Shown one piece after another: positions 45,095-57,300 of a stretch of 64,000 bases of DNA. Source of the DNA: Halichondria panicea (lineage: Eukaryota > Porifera > Demospongiae > Suberitida > Halichondriidae); the NCBI RefSeq assembly GCF_963675165.1, contig NC_087390.1, forward strand, positions 227,001 to 291,000, written 5' to 3'. The translations under genes and the position numbers were made by a program. Each line of letters begins with the position of its first letter. The first letter of the stretch is position 1. The notes under the pieces are model-generated. The model saw only the letters and a program-made list of their open reading frames with translations, was not told where the DNA came from and made no database searches.

Positions 45095-48000
45095 ATGTCT
45101 AAGATGAATGGGGCTACCGGTCACGGACCTGCCAAGTCCAAAAAAAGTGGTTCTCAATTACAAGTTCATTCAGCTACAAACGGACATGGTCTACATAATG
45201 GTCATAATGGACACATTGAGCAAGACACTGCAAGTATAGCATCTCCTACACCCACTACTCCTCCTACTGGCAGCAAAGACAATGGTCTCCGTAGACAACC
45301 CCGTTGTTCGAACGGAACCTCTCATTTAAATCTCACTGAAACTGCTCCAGTTATCAAGATGTTATATTGCGAACTATTATCGCTGGCTGGAGTGGAGAAA
45401 GGAGATGTTAAAGAATTTGAAATCTCTGAACCCTCAATGAAGAGACTTACAAATCGTAAATTAATATGCAAAATCGTAGAATTATCGACAGAATATATTA
45501 AGACGTCTGAAAGAGAATTCGAATCATTTATTGATGAATTTAGAACGGTTGGCCTTGAGGTGACCTTCAGTACAATGTACTCTGAGTTTCGGAGTGTTGT
45601 TGAAAATTTATTTAATGATGGAATCAATTTCGGAAGAGTGCTATCGTTTCTCCGTTTCTCAGCTGCATACGCAGTGTTTGTGTACAGGAAAGGCATGAAG
45701 AAAGCAGTGCCCAGTGTAGAGGCGTGGACAGTAGAGGTCATTGAGAGAGACCTGGGAGACTTCTTTGCAGAGAACAAAGGATGGGTGAGTTACTGTAACT
45801 CTGTATGATGCGGGGAATCATTCATTTTAATTATTATATCCATTTTAATTATTATAATATCCATTATTTATTATCATAACCAACTCATATATTATAGCCA
45901 ATGTTATATTATATACTGTAGCTTGAGGCCCCCAGCTAATACTCTTTGCTATTTTGTTTTGAGTAGGGAAATCTTTTCATAATTAACAATCTGATAATAG
46001 TACAATGCTGGGGCTCTTTGTTTCCAAGTGCTGGGCTCGTGTTGTTGTGTTCTAGCCTTTGGCAATTTGAAGGTGTCAAATATCTCTCCACTCGGATATT
46101 CCATTACGCCTTTTGTTGTCTGTAAATAAAAAGCTTGTGCTACTCTACAGGGACCTAATCATGACTTGAGGTGCTGGTATTTGCTCTGCATACCTCACAC
46201 ACACACACCCAATTATGTGGAGGTTTATTGTCTGTGGTTTTTTATAGTTGCATACCAATTGGGAAATGTTTTGAATGCGGTCCTCGTTAAGGTTCAGATC
46301 CTCCTACCCGTCTATATATACCATCCTATTTATAGAAGAGCTTGTGCATCACCATTAAGAAGCGAATGCATCTCGACATCTACATTGAGCTATTTAGACT
46401 AGCCTGTGCATTGGGATCCTTGTACACATTTAACTAAATTCATTGCACTAGTTTTATTAGTACCAGTCTCAGTGTAGCTTCTCCATGCATCCTTTGGATT
46501 GGTATGTTTGTCTGACATTGATATACAACTCTATAGCTATTTGATATGTCCATAATAATTATAGTCTCTATTGCAAAGGCCACTAAAATGATTATTATTT
46601 CTGTTACTTCTAGGAGGTCATAGCCTATGTGTGTGTGCTCTCTAGCTGTTTAGATGGAGCGTAATTCATGAAAAAATTGACCCCTCTATAATAATTATCT
46701 ATCACTCTAGCTGATGTAAAATAGTTTTTCCCACTTTTGCAAAAATAGCTCTTAGAAAACTTTAGCTGTAACTGGAGTATTGTTTCCGAGTAGCTAGCCG
46801 TAAGATATATACACTGTCCATGTGTTCCTTGCTTCTGGGGAGGAAAATACAATTTTGTGGTTTCCATTGTTCCAGGCTTTTAGTGTTCCTGTGTACTGTG
46901 TTTTGTGCACTAACGTAAGTCACATTATCACCTCTCTTGTTGGTACTCTGGCGAGAGGAGGTCACCTCTGTATGCATGTTTCCTGTATTATGGCTTTGGT
47001 AAAACGTTTATTTGTCAGCAAACAGTTTTTAAATCCACGTATTTTGTACAAACAGTAAAGCTTGCAATATTTAGGGTCAGTGGATTGCTGTATGTGCATG
47101 TACTGTACTAAGTGGTAACCTCTCAACTAGACCTCTGGATGTTTGTAGAGGTCAATTACTCCTAGACCTTTGGATGGTAACTCTGAACACTGCCAAAGGT
47201 CAATTAATTATTAGGTCACACATGTGTAACATCTTGTCTGTCCTGTATTGCAGCATGCCCATGTGGGGGAAGGTGTTAGTATGTCTGGTTAGTAGCCTGT
47301 TTGGCTGGTATTGGTGTTATAAATAGATTTACACCACTGGTTAGACTGGTTAGTGGTATTCATTGATTAAGGAGCGTGTGCTTGTCTGTGTTTAGCAATG
47401 AATCAGCTGTGTGCCATATGAGAGCACGAGTAGCATACCAAGGTGCCCCCCCACACGGCTTGTTGATATTTCCTTTAATTGGACACGTAATTTCAATGTT
47501 ACGAATACAATGTTCTTTGTTGAGAGTTAAGAATTTGCATTTACGTATCATATTACACAAATCAAGAGAGAAGCAGTTTATTTTATTGGCAATAATATGG
47601 CAGAATTCTAAGAATGGACATTTAAATTTCTTACTCAGCATTTCTTGAAGCCTCGAGAGAGAGAGAGAGATATGTGGAGAACGCTCGCAATGTCTTCTTG
47701 TTTTGGCTTTAGTTTTTGTTGTTGTGAGACTAGCGGCCAATACGCGCTGTTACCCAAGAATGTATTGACAGGGCATTCGTTGATGGACCAAATCATTACC
47801 TCTGTGCCACTGTTAGTGTTTATTAAAATCTATCGAATGAATAGCTCAGAGTTAGTTTGTATTAGTTGATGGGTGATTGCTTTCTCTTTGCATGCGTAGC
47901 GTTTTTCCCAAGCTCATATTTCTTAGTGTCTACTCCTGTGTCTTGAGAGATGATTGCCTGTGAGGGAGTTAGTCTCTAGAGGCATACCTCATGTTCTTTG

Positions 48001-48899
48001 TATTCTTTGATTGTGAATAATCCAGCATTGTTTGCTTAGCAACACTGCCAAGTCAGCACTACCCTCATTTAAGGCTTCCCAACAGTACAAGGTACACTTG
48101 TTCCTTAGCTGGCATTAGCCCAATTCCTAGTATACGTCATCATGCGTGTGAAATGCATGTACTGTACTTTATGATTATAAGCTACTTAGTTATAATTATT
48201 CGGTTTGTAAAGTTCTGTAAAGGATACCTCTTGTTTTACTGTTTTTTGAAATTAAATTTCATACTCAATTAATTTTGTCATAATTAACATCAGGCCGACA
48301 AACTGGTGGTTCTCAGGTTTTGTGTAGTGTATAATTTATAGTGTGTGCTGTGTCAGTGTGTGTACTGCAAGTCTTCTTTGTTATTAGAAGCCCTAGTGAA
48401 CTTCCTGTGTTAAGTAGCTGAGAAGCTGTTGAGGTCACGATGAGGTCAGCTGCCTATCACTCAACAGCTGTATTTTGCTGCGCCTGTGGTCTTGTATAAT
48501 GGGCCCCCTTTTAATGGTCTTGGTAAATTCAAATTTAGCGTGTTTATTGTGTTTAATTTCTTAATCAGAAACAACAGCTGCTGTTCTACCATTAACTGTG
48601 TGACAATAGACTCCATGTAATATCAATCTTCCCATGCATTGTTCCTTACATGTGTGTTAATTAAAAAATCAAATCACTTTACAGTACAGTTTAATATGAT
48701 ATTCCTGATCTCATGATTACTTTAATCATTCTCTATGCAGGAGGGATTTGCTGACTATCTTGAAACTCTGCTCCGAGCTCATAGGCGGAGTCAGAAGCCC
48801 CCGGCAGACCCACCCTCCATGTGGGAGACACTATATGCATTCGGGGCAGTGGCAGCCGGAGCTGCGGCCGCGTATGGACTGAGACAAGTGTTTAGCTAG
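45095..48899 (+). CDS. Bcl-2 family apoptosis regulator
   Basis: Two phase-0 exons, 45095-45784 and 48741-48899, give 282 residues. The Bcl-2 fold covers about residues 85-260. NRKLICKIVELSTEYIK resembles BH4. A BH3-like stretch (FIDEFRTVGLEV) precedes SMYSEFRSVVENLF-type helix 4. LFNDGINFGRVLSFLRFSA is an unmistakable BH1 (family N-W/F-G-R). NKGWEGFADYLETLL is BH2 and spans the intron. The C-terminal YAFGAVAAGAAAAYGLRQVF is a short Ala-rich membrane anchor, as expected for the mitochondrial or ER outer membrane. The first 85 residues are an unusual low-complexity extension rich in Asn, Gly, His, Ser and Thr (NGHGLHNGHNGH). Whether it is pro- or anti-apoptotic cannot be read; the full BH set favours a multidomain member like the sponge BHP proteins. 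Confidence 0.9.
45785..48740. other. 3 kb intron of the Bcl-2-like gene
   Basis: One of the largest introns in the window, and almost free of the foldback repeats that fill other introns. It holds AT-rich unique sequence, a short GA run at 47655-47670 and no convincing ORF. The intron splits BH1 from BH2, the same place as the conserved intron in other animal Bcl-2 genes. Confidence 0.6.
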
Positions 48900-49210
48900 C
48901 TGTGAAACACAAACGATCTTTAGGAGACTTTTTTCAATTCTCAGAGCAATTTTTTTGTATGACTGTGATCTGTATTTACTCGTCTGTTATCCCCAGATTG
49001 ATTTTGTGTTTGGTAAAGATCATTAATTGAACACATTCATAATTTGACTCTGTAACAAGACGCCTTCTATAGGTAAAGTCTCCCCTAGCTCCTCGTTGTT
49101 TAGCCGCGGGTTGCAGATTTACGTTTTTGAGATCTGGCCGCGGGTGGCAAACAATCTCTGGAAGTAGGCGGGGCTTAGCATAACACCTTTTATCTTTAAT
49201 TAATTAAGAG
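48900..49210. other. Gap between Bcl-2-like gene and COQ10
   Basis: About 310 bp, with the 3' UTR of the former and the promoter of the latter. 49095-49160 contains 'gccgcgggttgcagatt' and 'ggccgcgggtggcaaac', two similar GC-rich phrases about 35 bp apart. No gene is seen. Confidence 0.5.
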
Positions 49211-49638
49211 ATGTCTACATCTTTGTGTAGCTCTTGCAGACGATTATTACAGTTGTCTGATGGCTACATTACTAGAGCCAGGCACACAGTGACTCTGCTA
49301 GAGCTTAGAGGGCAATGGAGGGCTATTAGCTTCCTGCCAAACATGGCTGACAAGTTGACATCATCACCAAAGAAGAGGAAGGATTACAGAGAAGAGAAGA
49401 TACTGGGGTACCATATTAAAGATCGCGACACTTTAAATATGCGACATTTCGATATTTCGCCTATAAATATAGCACTGTATAATTATGCTTTGTCTTGCAG
49501 AACGTTACTGTTTTTTAAGTGTCGCTTTTAAATCGAGGTCTTACAGTATTAAGCAGTATGGCACTATTAAAGCACAACATGACGTATATGCAATGTATGT
49601 AATAATTATATCGTACGTACCGTGTATACCTCTGCCCA

Positions 49639-49684
<46 letters not shown>

Positions 49685-51004
49685 CTACACACAGGAGCAG
49701 GTGTACAACATGGTAGCAGACGTCGACAATTACCACTCGTTCCTGCCGTGGTGTCAGGAGTCAGTCTATCGGAGGTCAAAGTCCGTTGCCACGCTGGCCA
49801 TAGGATTCCCCCCTCTAGTGGAGCGGTACACAGCCAGTGTGGTGGCAGAACCCCCACATTCCCTTAAAGTGAGAACCATTATTTATCTGTACTAAAACTT
49901 GTGTACTGTATTAACTTCCTTTTTTCTTGTAGTTGCAGTTGTACTTGAAGCGTTTATTATTTTTCTTATTATTAATATTCGTTATTTTCGTGGGAAAGCT
50001 GGCCTACACGAAATTTTTCACCACGGAAACGTAGTCGTGGCTTACCGTAACGCATGCAATGAAGTTAAACGAAATTTATACTCATGAAAATCACAATTTT
50101 CCAGTTAAAGGAATTTTTTACCCCACGAAAATTACCCACTATACATTAATACTTTTAATATCACTGTTCACTTGTTGATTCAACCTCCCTCCCACTCAGA
50201 CGATGTCAACTGATGGCAAACTGTTTGCCATACTGGAGAACTCGTGGTACTTCAGAAGTGGCCCTGATCTCGACTCTGGACCAACCTGTCTAGTCAACTT
50301 TAGAGTGAGTACAGAAACTGAACGTGAATTAATGGATCAAGTTACATGTGTGGGCGGCCGGCTGTTCAAAGATGTATTTTTGATAGTAGTACTAGAATCG
50401 ACTCTGTAACTAGAGTTCTGATGGTACAGTTTCAATGATTTTATGATTTTCTGAAAGCTTAGAAGGAGCTCTTTCAGATCGCATGCTCAAATCTCAAATT
50501 TGTAAAGGGCCATAATTTTTTATTTTCAGAAAAAGACCATGGTGATATTTTGTCTAAAACAGGCCCGAAACAGACTTCTAATTTTAAGATATCATCTTAA
50601 CAAACTCAATGTAAACTTTCAGAAAATCATATAATGAACGTTATTGGACCAACAGAACTAAAGTTATGGCCGTTCAAAGATGTTTCATTTAACGCTGATT
50701 ACTTTGTCTTGTATTTTCGTATAATTATACTGCTATTATTATACTGACTATGTGTTCATTCCCATACCCCATACAGGTAACGTTTGAGTTCCGTACACTC
50801 CTCTATGCCCAGCTCGGCTTCCTAGTGTTCGATGAGGTCGCTCGGACAATGTCTGGAGCATTTGAGGCACAGCTCGGACAGCTGCACGGAGCGGACCACC
50901 TCAAGGCACGAGGGGTGAGAGGGATAGAGGGTCTACGTCAACTACTAGACAAATCAAAGTCCAGTCAGTTACGACAGCAGGGAAAACTTATGGAGATGGA
51001 CTGA
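49211..51004 (+). CDS. COQ10: Coenzyme Q-binding protein COQ10 (START-domain, mitochondrial)
   Basis: Four exons (49211-49407, 49685-49868, 50200-50304, 50777-51004) give 237 residues, near human COQ10A/B at about 240. COQ10 proteins bind coenzyme Q in the mitochondrial inner membrane and support respiration and Q synthesis. The first 45 residues are Arg/Ser/Leu-rich without acidic residues early on (MSTSLCSSCRRLLQL), fitting a mitochondrial presequence. The polyketide-cyclase/START-like domain follows: YREEKILGYTQEQVYNMV, VDNYHSFLPWCQESVYR, LAIGFPPLVERYTASVV, DGKLFAILENSWYF, VTFEFRTLLYAQLGFLVFDEV and MSGAFEAQLGQLHG. Exon 2 begins right after a (CA)n tract. Introns 2 and 3 contain a decayed family C and a family A repeat. 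It is a homologue of both vertebrate COQ10A and COQ10B. Confidence 0.93.
49640..49684 (+). repeat. (CA)n microsatellite at COQ10 exon 2 acceptor
   Basis: A 45 bp pure CA run ends in 'cacacag', the 3' splice site. Confidence 0.95.
49973..50150. repeat. Decayed family C MITE (COQ10 intron 2)
   Basis: 'ttcgttattttcgtgggaaa', 'cgaaatttttcacc' and 'ccccacgaaaattacccact' plus 'ata' match the ACAD11 intron 7 copy; the left terminal repeat is eroded. Confidence 0.75.
50375..50692. repeat. Family A foldback repeat (COQ10 intron 3)
   Basis: It begins 'tagtactagaatcgactctg' and ends 'gaactaaagttatggccgtt' plus 'caaagatg'. Both arms are clear; the centre is shortened. Confidence 0.82.
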
Positions 51005-51200
51005 ATTTTTTTATTTTATCAATGTACAGTACAGTGTATATATTATAATTATTATACTCATTCAACATAATTATACAGTATTTTAGCTGTAAAATGTTAT
51101 TACTTTCTGTTATTTGCAAAATTAACTGCATAATTATTTAATAATTGGGACCATTATGTGAGATACATAATATAAAAGTTATGTCTGTCAGATACAGAGT

Positions 51201-54076
51201 TTATTTAGTGTCTTTAAATAGTGTTGATGCTTGATCGGGTCTTGGCCTCTGAGGAGGGGGTATCTTAGAGAGGATCTTGCGGGCGTAGTGTGATGTGTGA
51301 AGGCCCGCCTCCCTCAGTGCCGTCTCCACACGTACTCTGGGGTCAGAGGTGATCTTGTCAGAGGTGTAACTGTGTAGTTGGTAGAGGGGTTGTCGGAGAT
51401 CAGGTTCAGTGAGGGCCGTCAGTCGGGCTTGAGTGGACTATGTGTGTGTGTGTGTGGGTGGGGTGTGTGTGTGTGTGTGTGTGTGTGTATAGGTGGGAGT
51501 GTGAGGTGTGTGTGGGGGAGGACAATAAGGAAATAATAGAACACTCACTGCTGTGGCTTGCAGGACTCTCTCGGGGTCAGAGGTCGTCTCCACCTGGACC
51601 TGCTGTCGTAACAGCTCCAACCTCCTCTCCTTTTCTATCGCCTCTTTTTCAGCCACTTCTCTCGCTTCTTTGGCTTCAGCAATTTTCTCCGACAGTCTCT
51701 CGTGACGATATTCAATTCTCCCCACATTGAGAGTCGCTTGCTTCTTCTTCTCTATCTTTACAACATCCTCCAGCCTTCGTACTTGCTCCAGATCGGCATG
51801 GCGACGAGATTCTAAGTTCGAGTGGTATTGTCTGATTTCATGTTTCTCACACTCTCTCTTTTTTTGTTGCCTCAGTTCGTCACGATGATGTTGCTCCTCT
51901 TCAAGAGCTCGTTGCTTAGCAATCTTTGCTGCCTCCGCTTGTTGAACTTTGACCTTCTCTTCACGCCACGTTCTTACCTAGCGGTAATAAAAGCAGTATA
52001 AAAATAATTTTGCATGTTCATTAACCACACACGAACAATACATACTGTAATAGTAAAAAATAATTATTTTTCTAGAAACAATGCAAAAAAAATTGATTTT
52101 AGTATAATTATGGGCGTTATAAAAGAGGGCGTCCTAACCGAGGCTGGTTCTATAATTAGAACGCTTACGGTACCTGAAGCACACTGAGAATAGTACACTT
52201 ATAGCTATGTGCTTTCACAATTGTCACCTACTGTACACTAGGGAATTAGGAAAAACACTTACATAGCCCATGCTTTTTTCCAGAAATGGACTATTTGAGC
52301 CTAAAGCAATCGCTGATCTAAGCGCACACCATATTGTAGCACAACCAAACAGCTACTAAATGCATCTTTTAAATTTTAAATTGGACGTTCAAAACACAAG
52401 TTATGGACAATCGAAGAGAGCTACACAGACTGTTGTGCTAGTACACCAGATTCAAGTGAGCGTACCTTGTGATATTGCCTCTGACACTTTTGTCTCCATT
52501 CTTCCCTCTCCCTCATGATCAGAGAGTTCACCTGACATGACTGACGTACCTCCTCAAACAAGGAAGTCACTTTATCGGCCAACTCCCCTCTGTGAGTGGT
52601 CCACGAGGTGAGGAGAGTCCTCTGTGTAGCTAGGTAGTGCTGGAGGGAGTGGTGCCAGCTCTCATGCGCCACCTGTGTGGGGGGGGAGCAGGGGGGTTCA
52701 AATGAGGACCTTTGTCGTGGCTGGGAGTGTCCACTACCGTATAACGGGAAAATTTAACGAACGTTTTAATTTGGAAATTTGGCAAATAAATTATACAAGA
52801 TTGCCAAATTAAAATCCGCCCAATAAAAAGCACTCAATACCCTAGTGTGGGTGATGTAATCTACTTTCTTGATAGACTACATCACCCACACTTGGATTGG
52901 TCAGTGTGCAAATTCCAAGCTTGTGACAGATACAGGAAGTCACGTTACTCTCTGCATACATCTGATGTACAGTATGCCTACGTTCGATACTCTCTTCTCT
53001 ATCATATACTCTTGATACCACATACTCACAATTTCCTCTCGCCTTTTGTAGGGGAATTCCCTCACGGCTCTGTCCATATATAACCTCCTCCTATTGGTCA
53101 GCGAAGGAGGGTACTGCTCCACGAGGTAGCAGAACCTCTCAGCATTGCATCGACTCCACCCACCATACGGTAAACTAAGGGGCAGAATAGAAACATGTTT
53201 CCAATGAATACAGTACACGTTAACAACTTACTTGATAATAGATTCATTTGTTGATCGCCATTCGTCCAATAAAGAGGTGAATTGCTCATCCAGCCGTGAA
53301 AATTCATTCAAGACTTCGCTACGTAACTTTTCATCCGGACATTCTAAGTACTTTACTTTCAACGGCACACCTCTGACAACTTTCTCCGTCTCCTTGACAA
53401 CCAGTGTGTTTCCATGGTTACAAATCCCCCAATCGTCCATAAAAACTTCCAAATCAGTTTCCACTATTTCATATTCATCTTGTAGCAACTGTTGTATTTT
53501 ATTTTGCTGTTCTACAACGGTTTCCAACTCGGCCATAATCAGTTCCAGCGGCGAAGGGGTTAATTGATCGACCTCTGACCTCTCCTCAAACAAAGATTTT
53601 AACTCTGTTCTCACTGATCGAACAGGAGTCAGCGTAAGCGCTCGAAATTGTTGACTTTGTTCGTACAGCTCTGATTCGAATGTTGTTAGTTCCATCAACA
53701 GTTCGTTAAAAATGGGGTCATCTTTTGCTAAGATATCTGCTCTCCACTGGTTTAATTCAGATCGAACTTTGGATTGCAAATCGATCATCCTAGTGTGTTC
53801 TTTCTTCCATATTTCATGGTGCTTTCTCAATATTGACGTCTCTTTCGTTTCTTTGCCTTTTTTGGAGATTGATTTGAACCGCTTGAGACCAGTTGAAACG
53901 TTGTCTTTGTGTCTCTGGATATTGGACAGCACTTGCTCATAATCCACTGGTTGGACCTTGGGGGCAGATCCAACGGTATACTTCCTTCCAAGGGAGTCTA
54001 GAGCCAGGGGACGCAAGATATGATGGGATGAGGAGATTACATTTTTATTTAGAAGTGTACTTTCTTTCATGCACAT
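51201..54076 (-). CDS. CCDC148: Coiled-coil domain-containing protein 148
   Basis: Five exons (54076-53232, 53174-53030, 52672-52466, 51977-51549, 51437-51201) give 620 residues; human CCDC148 has 591. The function is poorly known. Homology is clear at several blocks: VQPVDYEQVLSNIQRHKDN near the start, the heptad-rich middle, YLECPDEKLRSEVLNEFSRL, YPPSLTNRRRLYMDRAVREF, the highly charged coiled coil (EEEQHHRDELRQQKKRECEK and on), LELLRQQVQVETTSDPERVL, and the C-terminal KITSDPRVRVETALREAGLH with YARKILSKIPPPQRP. No membrane segment or enzyme motif is present. The first ATG is at 54076 and a second in-frame ATG lies two codons later. It is divergent from the GALNT gene. Confidence 0.9.
52844..52892. 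repeat. 20 bp inverted repeat, 9-nt loop (CCDC148 intron)
   Basis: The left arm 'agtgtgggtgatgtaatcta' (52844-52863) pairs with 52873-52892 with one mismatch. The loop is 'ctttcttga'. It has the same 9-nt loop geometry as the hairpin at 27785. Confidence 0.85.
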
Positions 54077-54320
54077 TGATTATTCTAAGTATAGAGACTA
54101 CTATAAGGCTGGAGGTGTGTTCTACCTGAAGAAGTCTTGCTTGTGTGAAAGGTTCCGCTTCTGTGGCTGGACAGAAACGTTCTCAAATCTCTGCCACTCA
54201 TCTCCTCTTCAAAAAATAGCAATTTCAGGCTTAGGAAGGGGGTGGGTCTGAATGCGATTATTGTGGTTTAGATACAGCACTTTCTGAAGCCAGCCGGCCG
54301 CCATTAGAGACAACTCTACG
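54077..54320. promoter_or_regulatory. Shared intergenic promoter region CCDC148 / GALNT
   Basis: 244 bp between the divergent starts. No defined motif was recognised. Confidence 0.55.
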
Positions 54321-57300
54321 ATGAGGATAACAGCCAAGAGAGTGGCGCTGCTGGTTGTCCTGATACTGTGTGTGTCGTGTGCGATGTTTATGACCTACAG
54401 CTACGCTAGTAGTCGACAGAAGAGTATGCTGCGGTACAAAGTGGAGCGAGAAATGAGCCAGTAAGCTCTGTAATATGATATGGAATATGATACATGAGAA
54501 CTGTGAGGTCTATAGTATCAGCCCTGTATAGTGATTACGATTCTAGGTAATACTATGGTTCGGCCGGCTAAGCGTATGCGTATAGTACAGACACTGGTGG
54601 TCGCCAACAGATCGTGTCAAATGCCTCCTTGGCATCATTTAATATGATATGGATAATGATTGCATGCCTGCCCACCATAATACAGGTACTGGGGTAAGGG
54701 CTTGGATCCAAAGACAGACAAGGAGAAAGCGGAGGAGAAGAGAGGATTTGCCAGAAACGGGTTCAACCAGTATAGAAGTGACCGAATTCCACTCAACAGA
54801 GAGGTACCAGATACCAGAGACCCGAGGTGAGAGCTAGGATGGTAATAGAGCTAGGATAGTGAGAGCCTACTGGACACTGTCTAGTTGACAGTTCACTGTG
54901 TATTCCCATGGGCTATAATTACATGTATGTTCACCTCAAAGATAATAATCATATAATTTTTACACTTGCACCATCACACACAAAAACAAATACCTAAGCT
55001 TTAACCCACACTCATGCTCTTAGATGTGTGGACCGTTCCTACTCCCTCCACACACACACACACATACACACATATCCCTCACACCCACACACCCTTGTAG
55101 ATGTGTAGATCGCTCCTACCCACTTCATCAACTCCCCTCTGCCTCTGTGATCATCATCTTCCACAACGAGGCCTACACAGTGCTACTACGCACCATCACA
55201 AGTGTGATGAACCGAACCCCCCCATCCCTACTGCACGAGATCATTCTAGTCGACGACTGCAGTGACCACGGTAAAAATCACTATTAAAATGTTTATTTTA
55301 TCAAGTACCAAACCATTTTCATATTTATTTCATTTATTCGTTCTTCGTCGCCTTCCAGATGACCTTGGCACTAAACTGGAGGACTGGACTGCCACTAACT
55401 CAAAAATCAAAATCCTCCGCCACCCAAAAAGGGAGGGGCTAATTAGAGCCAGAATGACAGGGGCAGACGCGGCCAGTGGGGAAGTTCTCGTGTTTCTAGA
55501 CTCCCACTGTGAAGCTAATGAGAAATGGATGGAACCGCTGTTAGAGAGAATTCATCTTAACAGTAGCACAGTGGTGTGTCCAGTTATCGATGTGATTAGT
55601 TTGGAGAAGCTCGAGTACTCCACTGTACGAGGTCCGCCTGGGGTTCGGGGAGGGTTCAACTGGGGTCTACAGTTCAAGTGGAAGAAAATACCAAAGTACG
55701 AGCAAATGAGAAGAGGTAGCGACGAAACGAGGTTAGTGGGAGAATCAGTACATTGCCACGTATAATATTGTTCAGTGATTTGAACATCTTTCAACAGCCA
55801 TAACTTTGAGTACAGTTGATCCAATGTCAAAATTTTTATGATTTTCTGAAAGTTTAGAAAAATACCTTTCAAATGATGTGTTTCAATCTAAAATTTCGTC
55901 GGGGCCCTAATTTGTCATTTTTCGGCCTCGGACCATGGGCTATAATCCATGGTACGGCTTAATTGGCAAATACTTTTATCTCTCAAATATGAACTTCGAT
56001 GATACCATTTGAAAGGGTTTTTCCTAAGCTTTCAGAAAATCCTAAAATGGTTGACTTTGGATCCACAGAATTCAAGTTATGGCAGCTGAAAGATTTGGAT
56101 TAAACGGAGGGGGTGGGGGTGTAGTTGAGCATCTTTCAACAGCCATAACTTGAGTACTGTTGATCCAATGTCAAACATTTTGGATTTTCTTAAAGCTTAG
56201 AAAATTTCCTTTAAAATGGTGTGCTTCAATCCAAAATTTTGTCCGGGCCCTAATTTGTCATTTTTTGGCCTCGGACCATGGGCTATATCCACGGTACGGC
56301 TTAATTGGCAAATACTTTTATCTCTCAAATATAAACTTTGATGATACCATTTGAAAGGGTTTTTCCTAAGCTTTCAGAAAATTATAAAATTTTTGACTTT
56401 GGATCCACAGAATTCAAGTTATGGCAGCTGAAAGAGATTGATTAAACGGAGGGGTGGGGGTGTAGTTGAACATCTTTCAACAGCCATAACTTGAGTACAG
56501 TTGATCCAATGTCAAAAAATTTATGATTTTCTGAAAGCTTAGAAAAAGACCTTTCAAATGGTGTCATCAAAGTTCATATTTGAGAGATAAAAGTATTTGT
56601 CAATTTGGCCATACCATGGATTATAAGCCCATGGTCCGAGGCCGAAAAATAACAAATTAGAGTCCTAACAAAATTTTGGATTGAAACACATCATTTGAAA
56701 AGTATTTTTCTAAGCTTTCAGAAAATCATTAAAAATAATGTTGACATTGGATCACAACTGTACTCAAGTTATGGCTGTTGAAAGATGCTCAACTACATGT
56801 ACACTTAATCAAGTATAACAGTGTACAGCTGTACGATAATGTTCCCCTTGTTCCCCTAGAGAGGTCAAGTCCCCCACGATGGCAGGAGGGTTGTTTGCAA
56901 TAGACAGAAAGTATTTCTACCACATTGGAGCCTATGACATGGGAATGGACATTTGGGGTGGAGAGAACCTGGAAATATCATTTCGAGTATGTTACAATGT
57001 ACTGTACATATTCATTTTATACACAACAGCTCAGGATAGTCACGTAGAACCTTTTGCAGTAGAATGATTTTGTAGTTTGAATTTTCGTATGATGATCTAC
57101 AACACAAAAGTACGAAAATTTCCACCATACAAAAGTAACCAGCTATACATTAAGTAGCTACTTTCAAACAAGTGTGTCTCTCCTCACACAGATATGGATG
57201 TGCGGAGGAGAGCTTGAGATTGTTCCTTGCTCTAGAGTCGGTCACATCTTCCGTCGTCGCCAGCCATACACTTTTCCCGGAGGCGTGGACAAAATCCTCG

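Noticed and set aside
45785-48740. A gene hidden in the large Bcl-2-like intron
   Set aside because: I looked on both strands; only short unrelated ORFs without splice-compatible homology were found.
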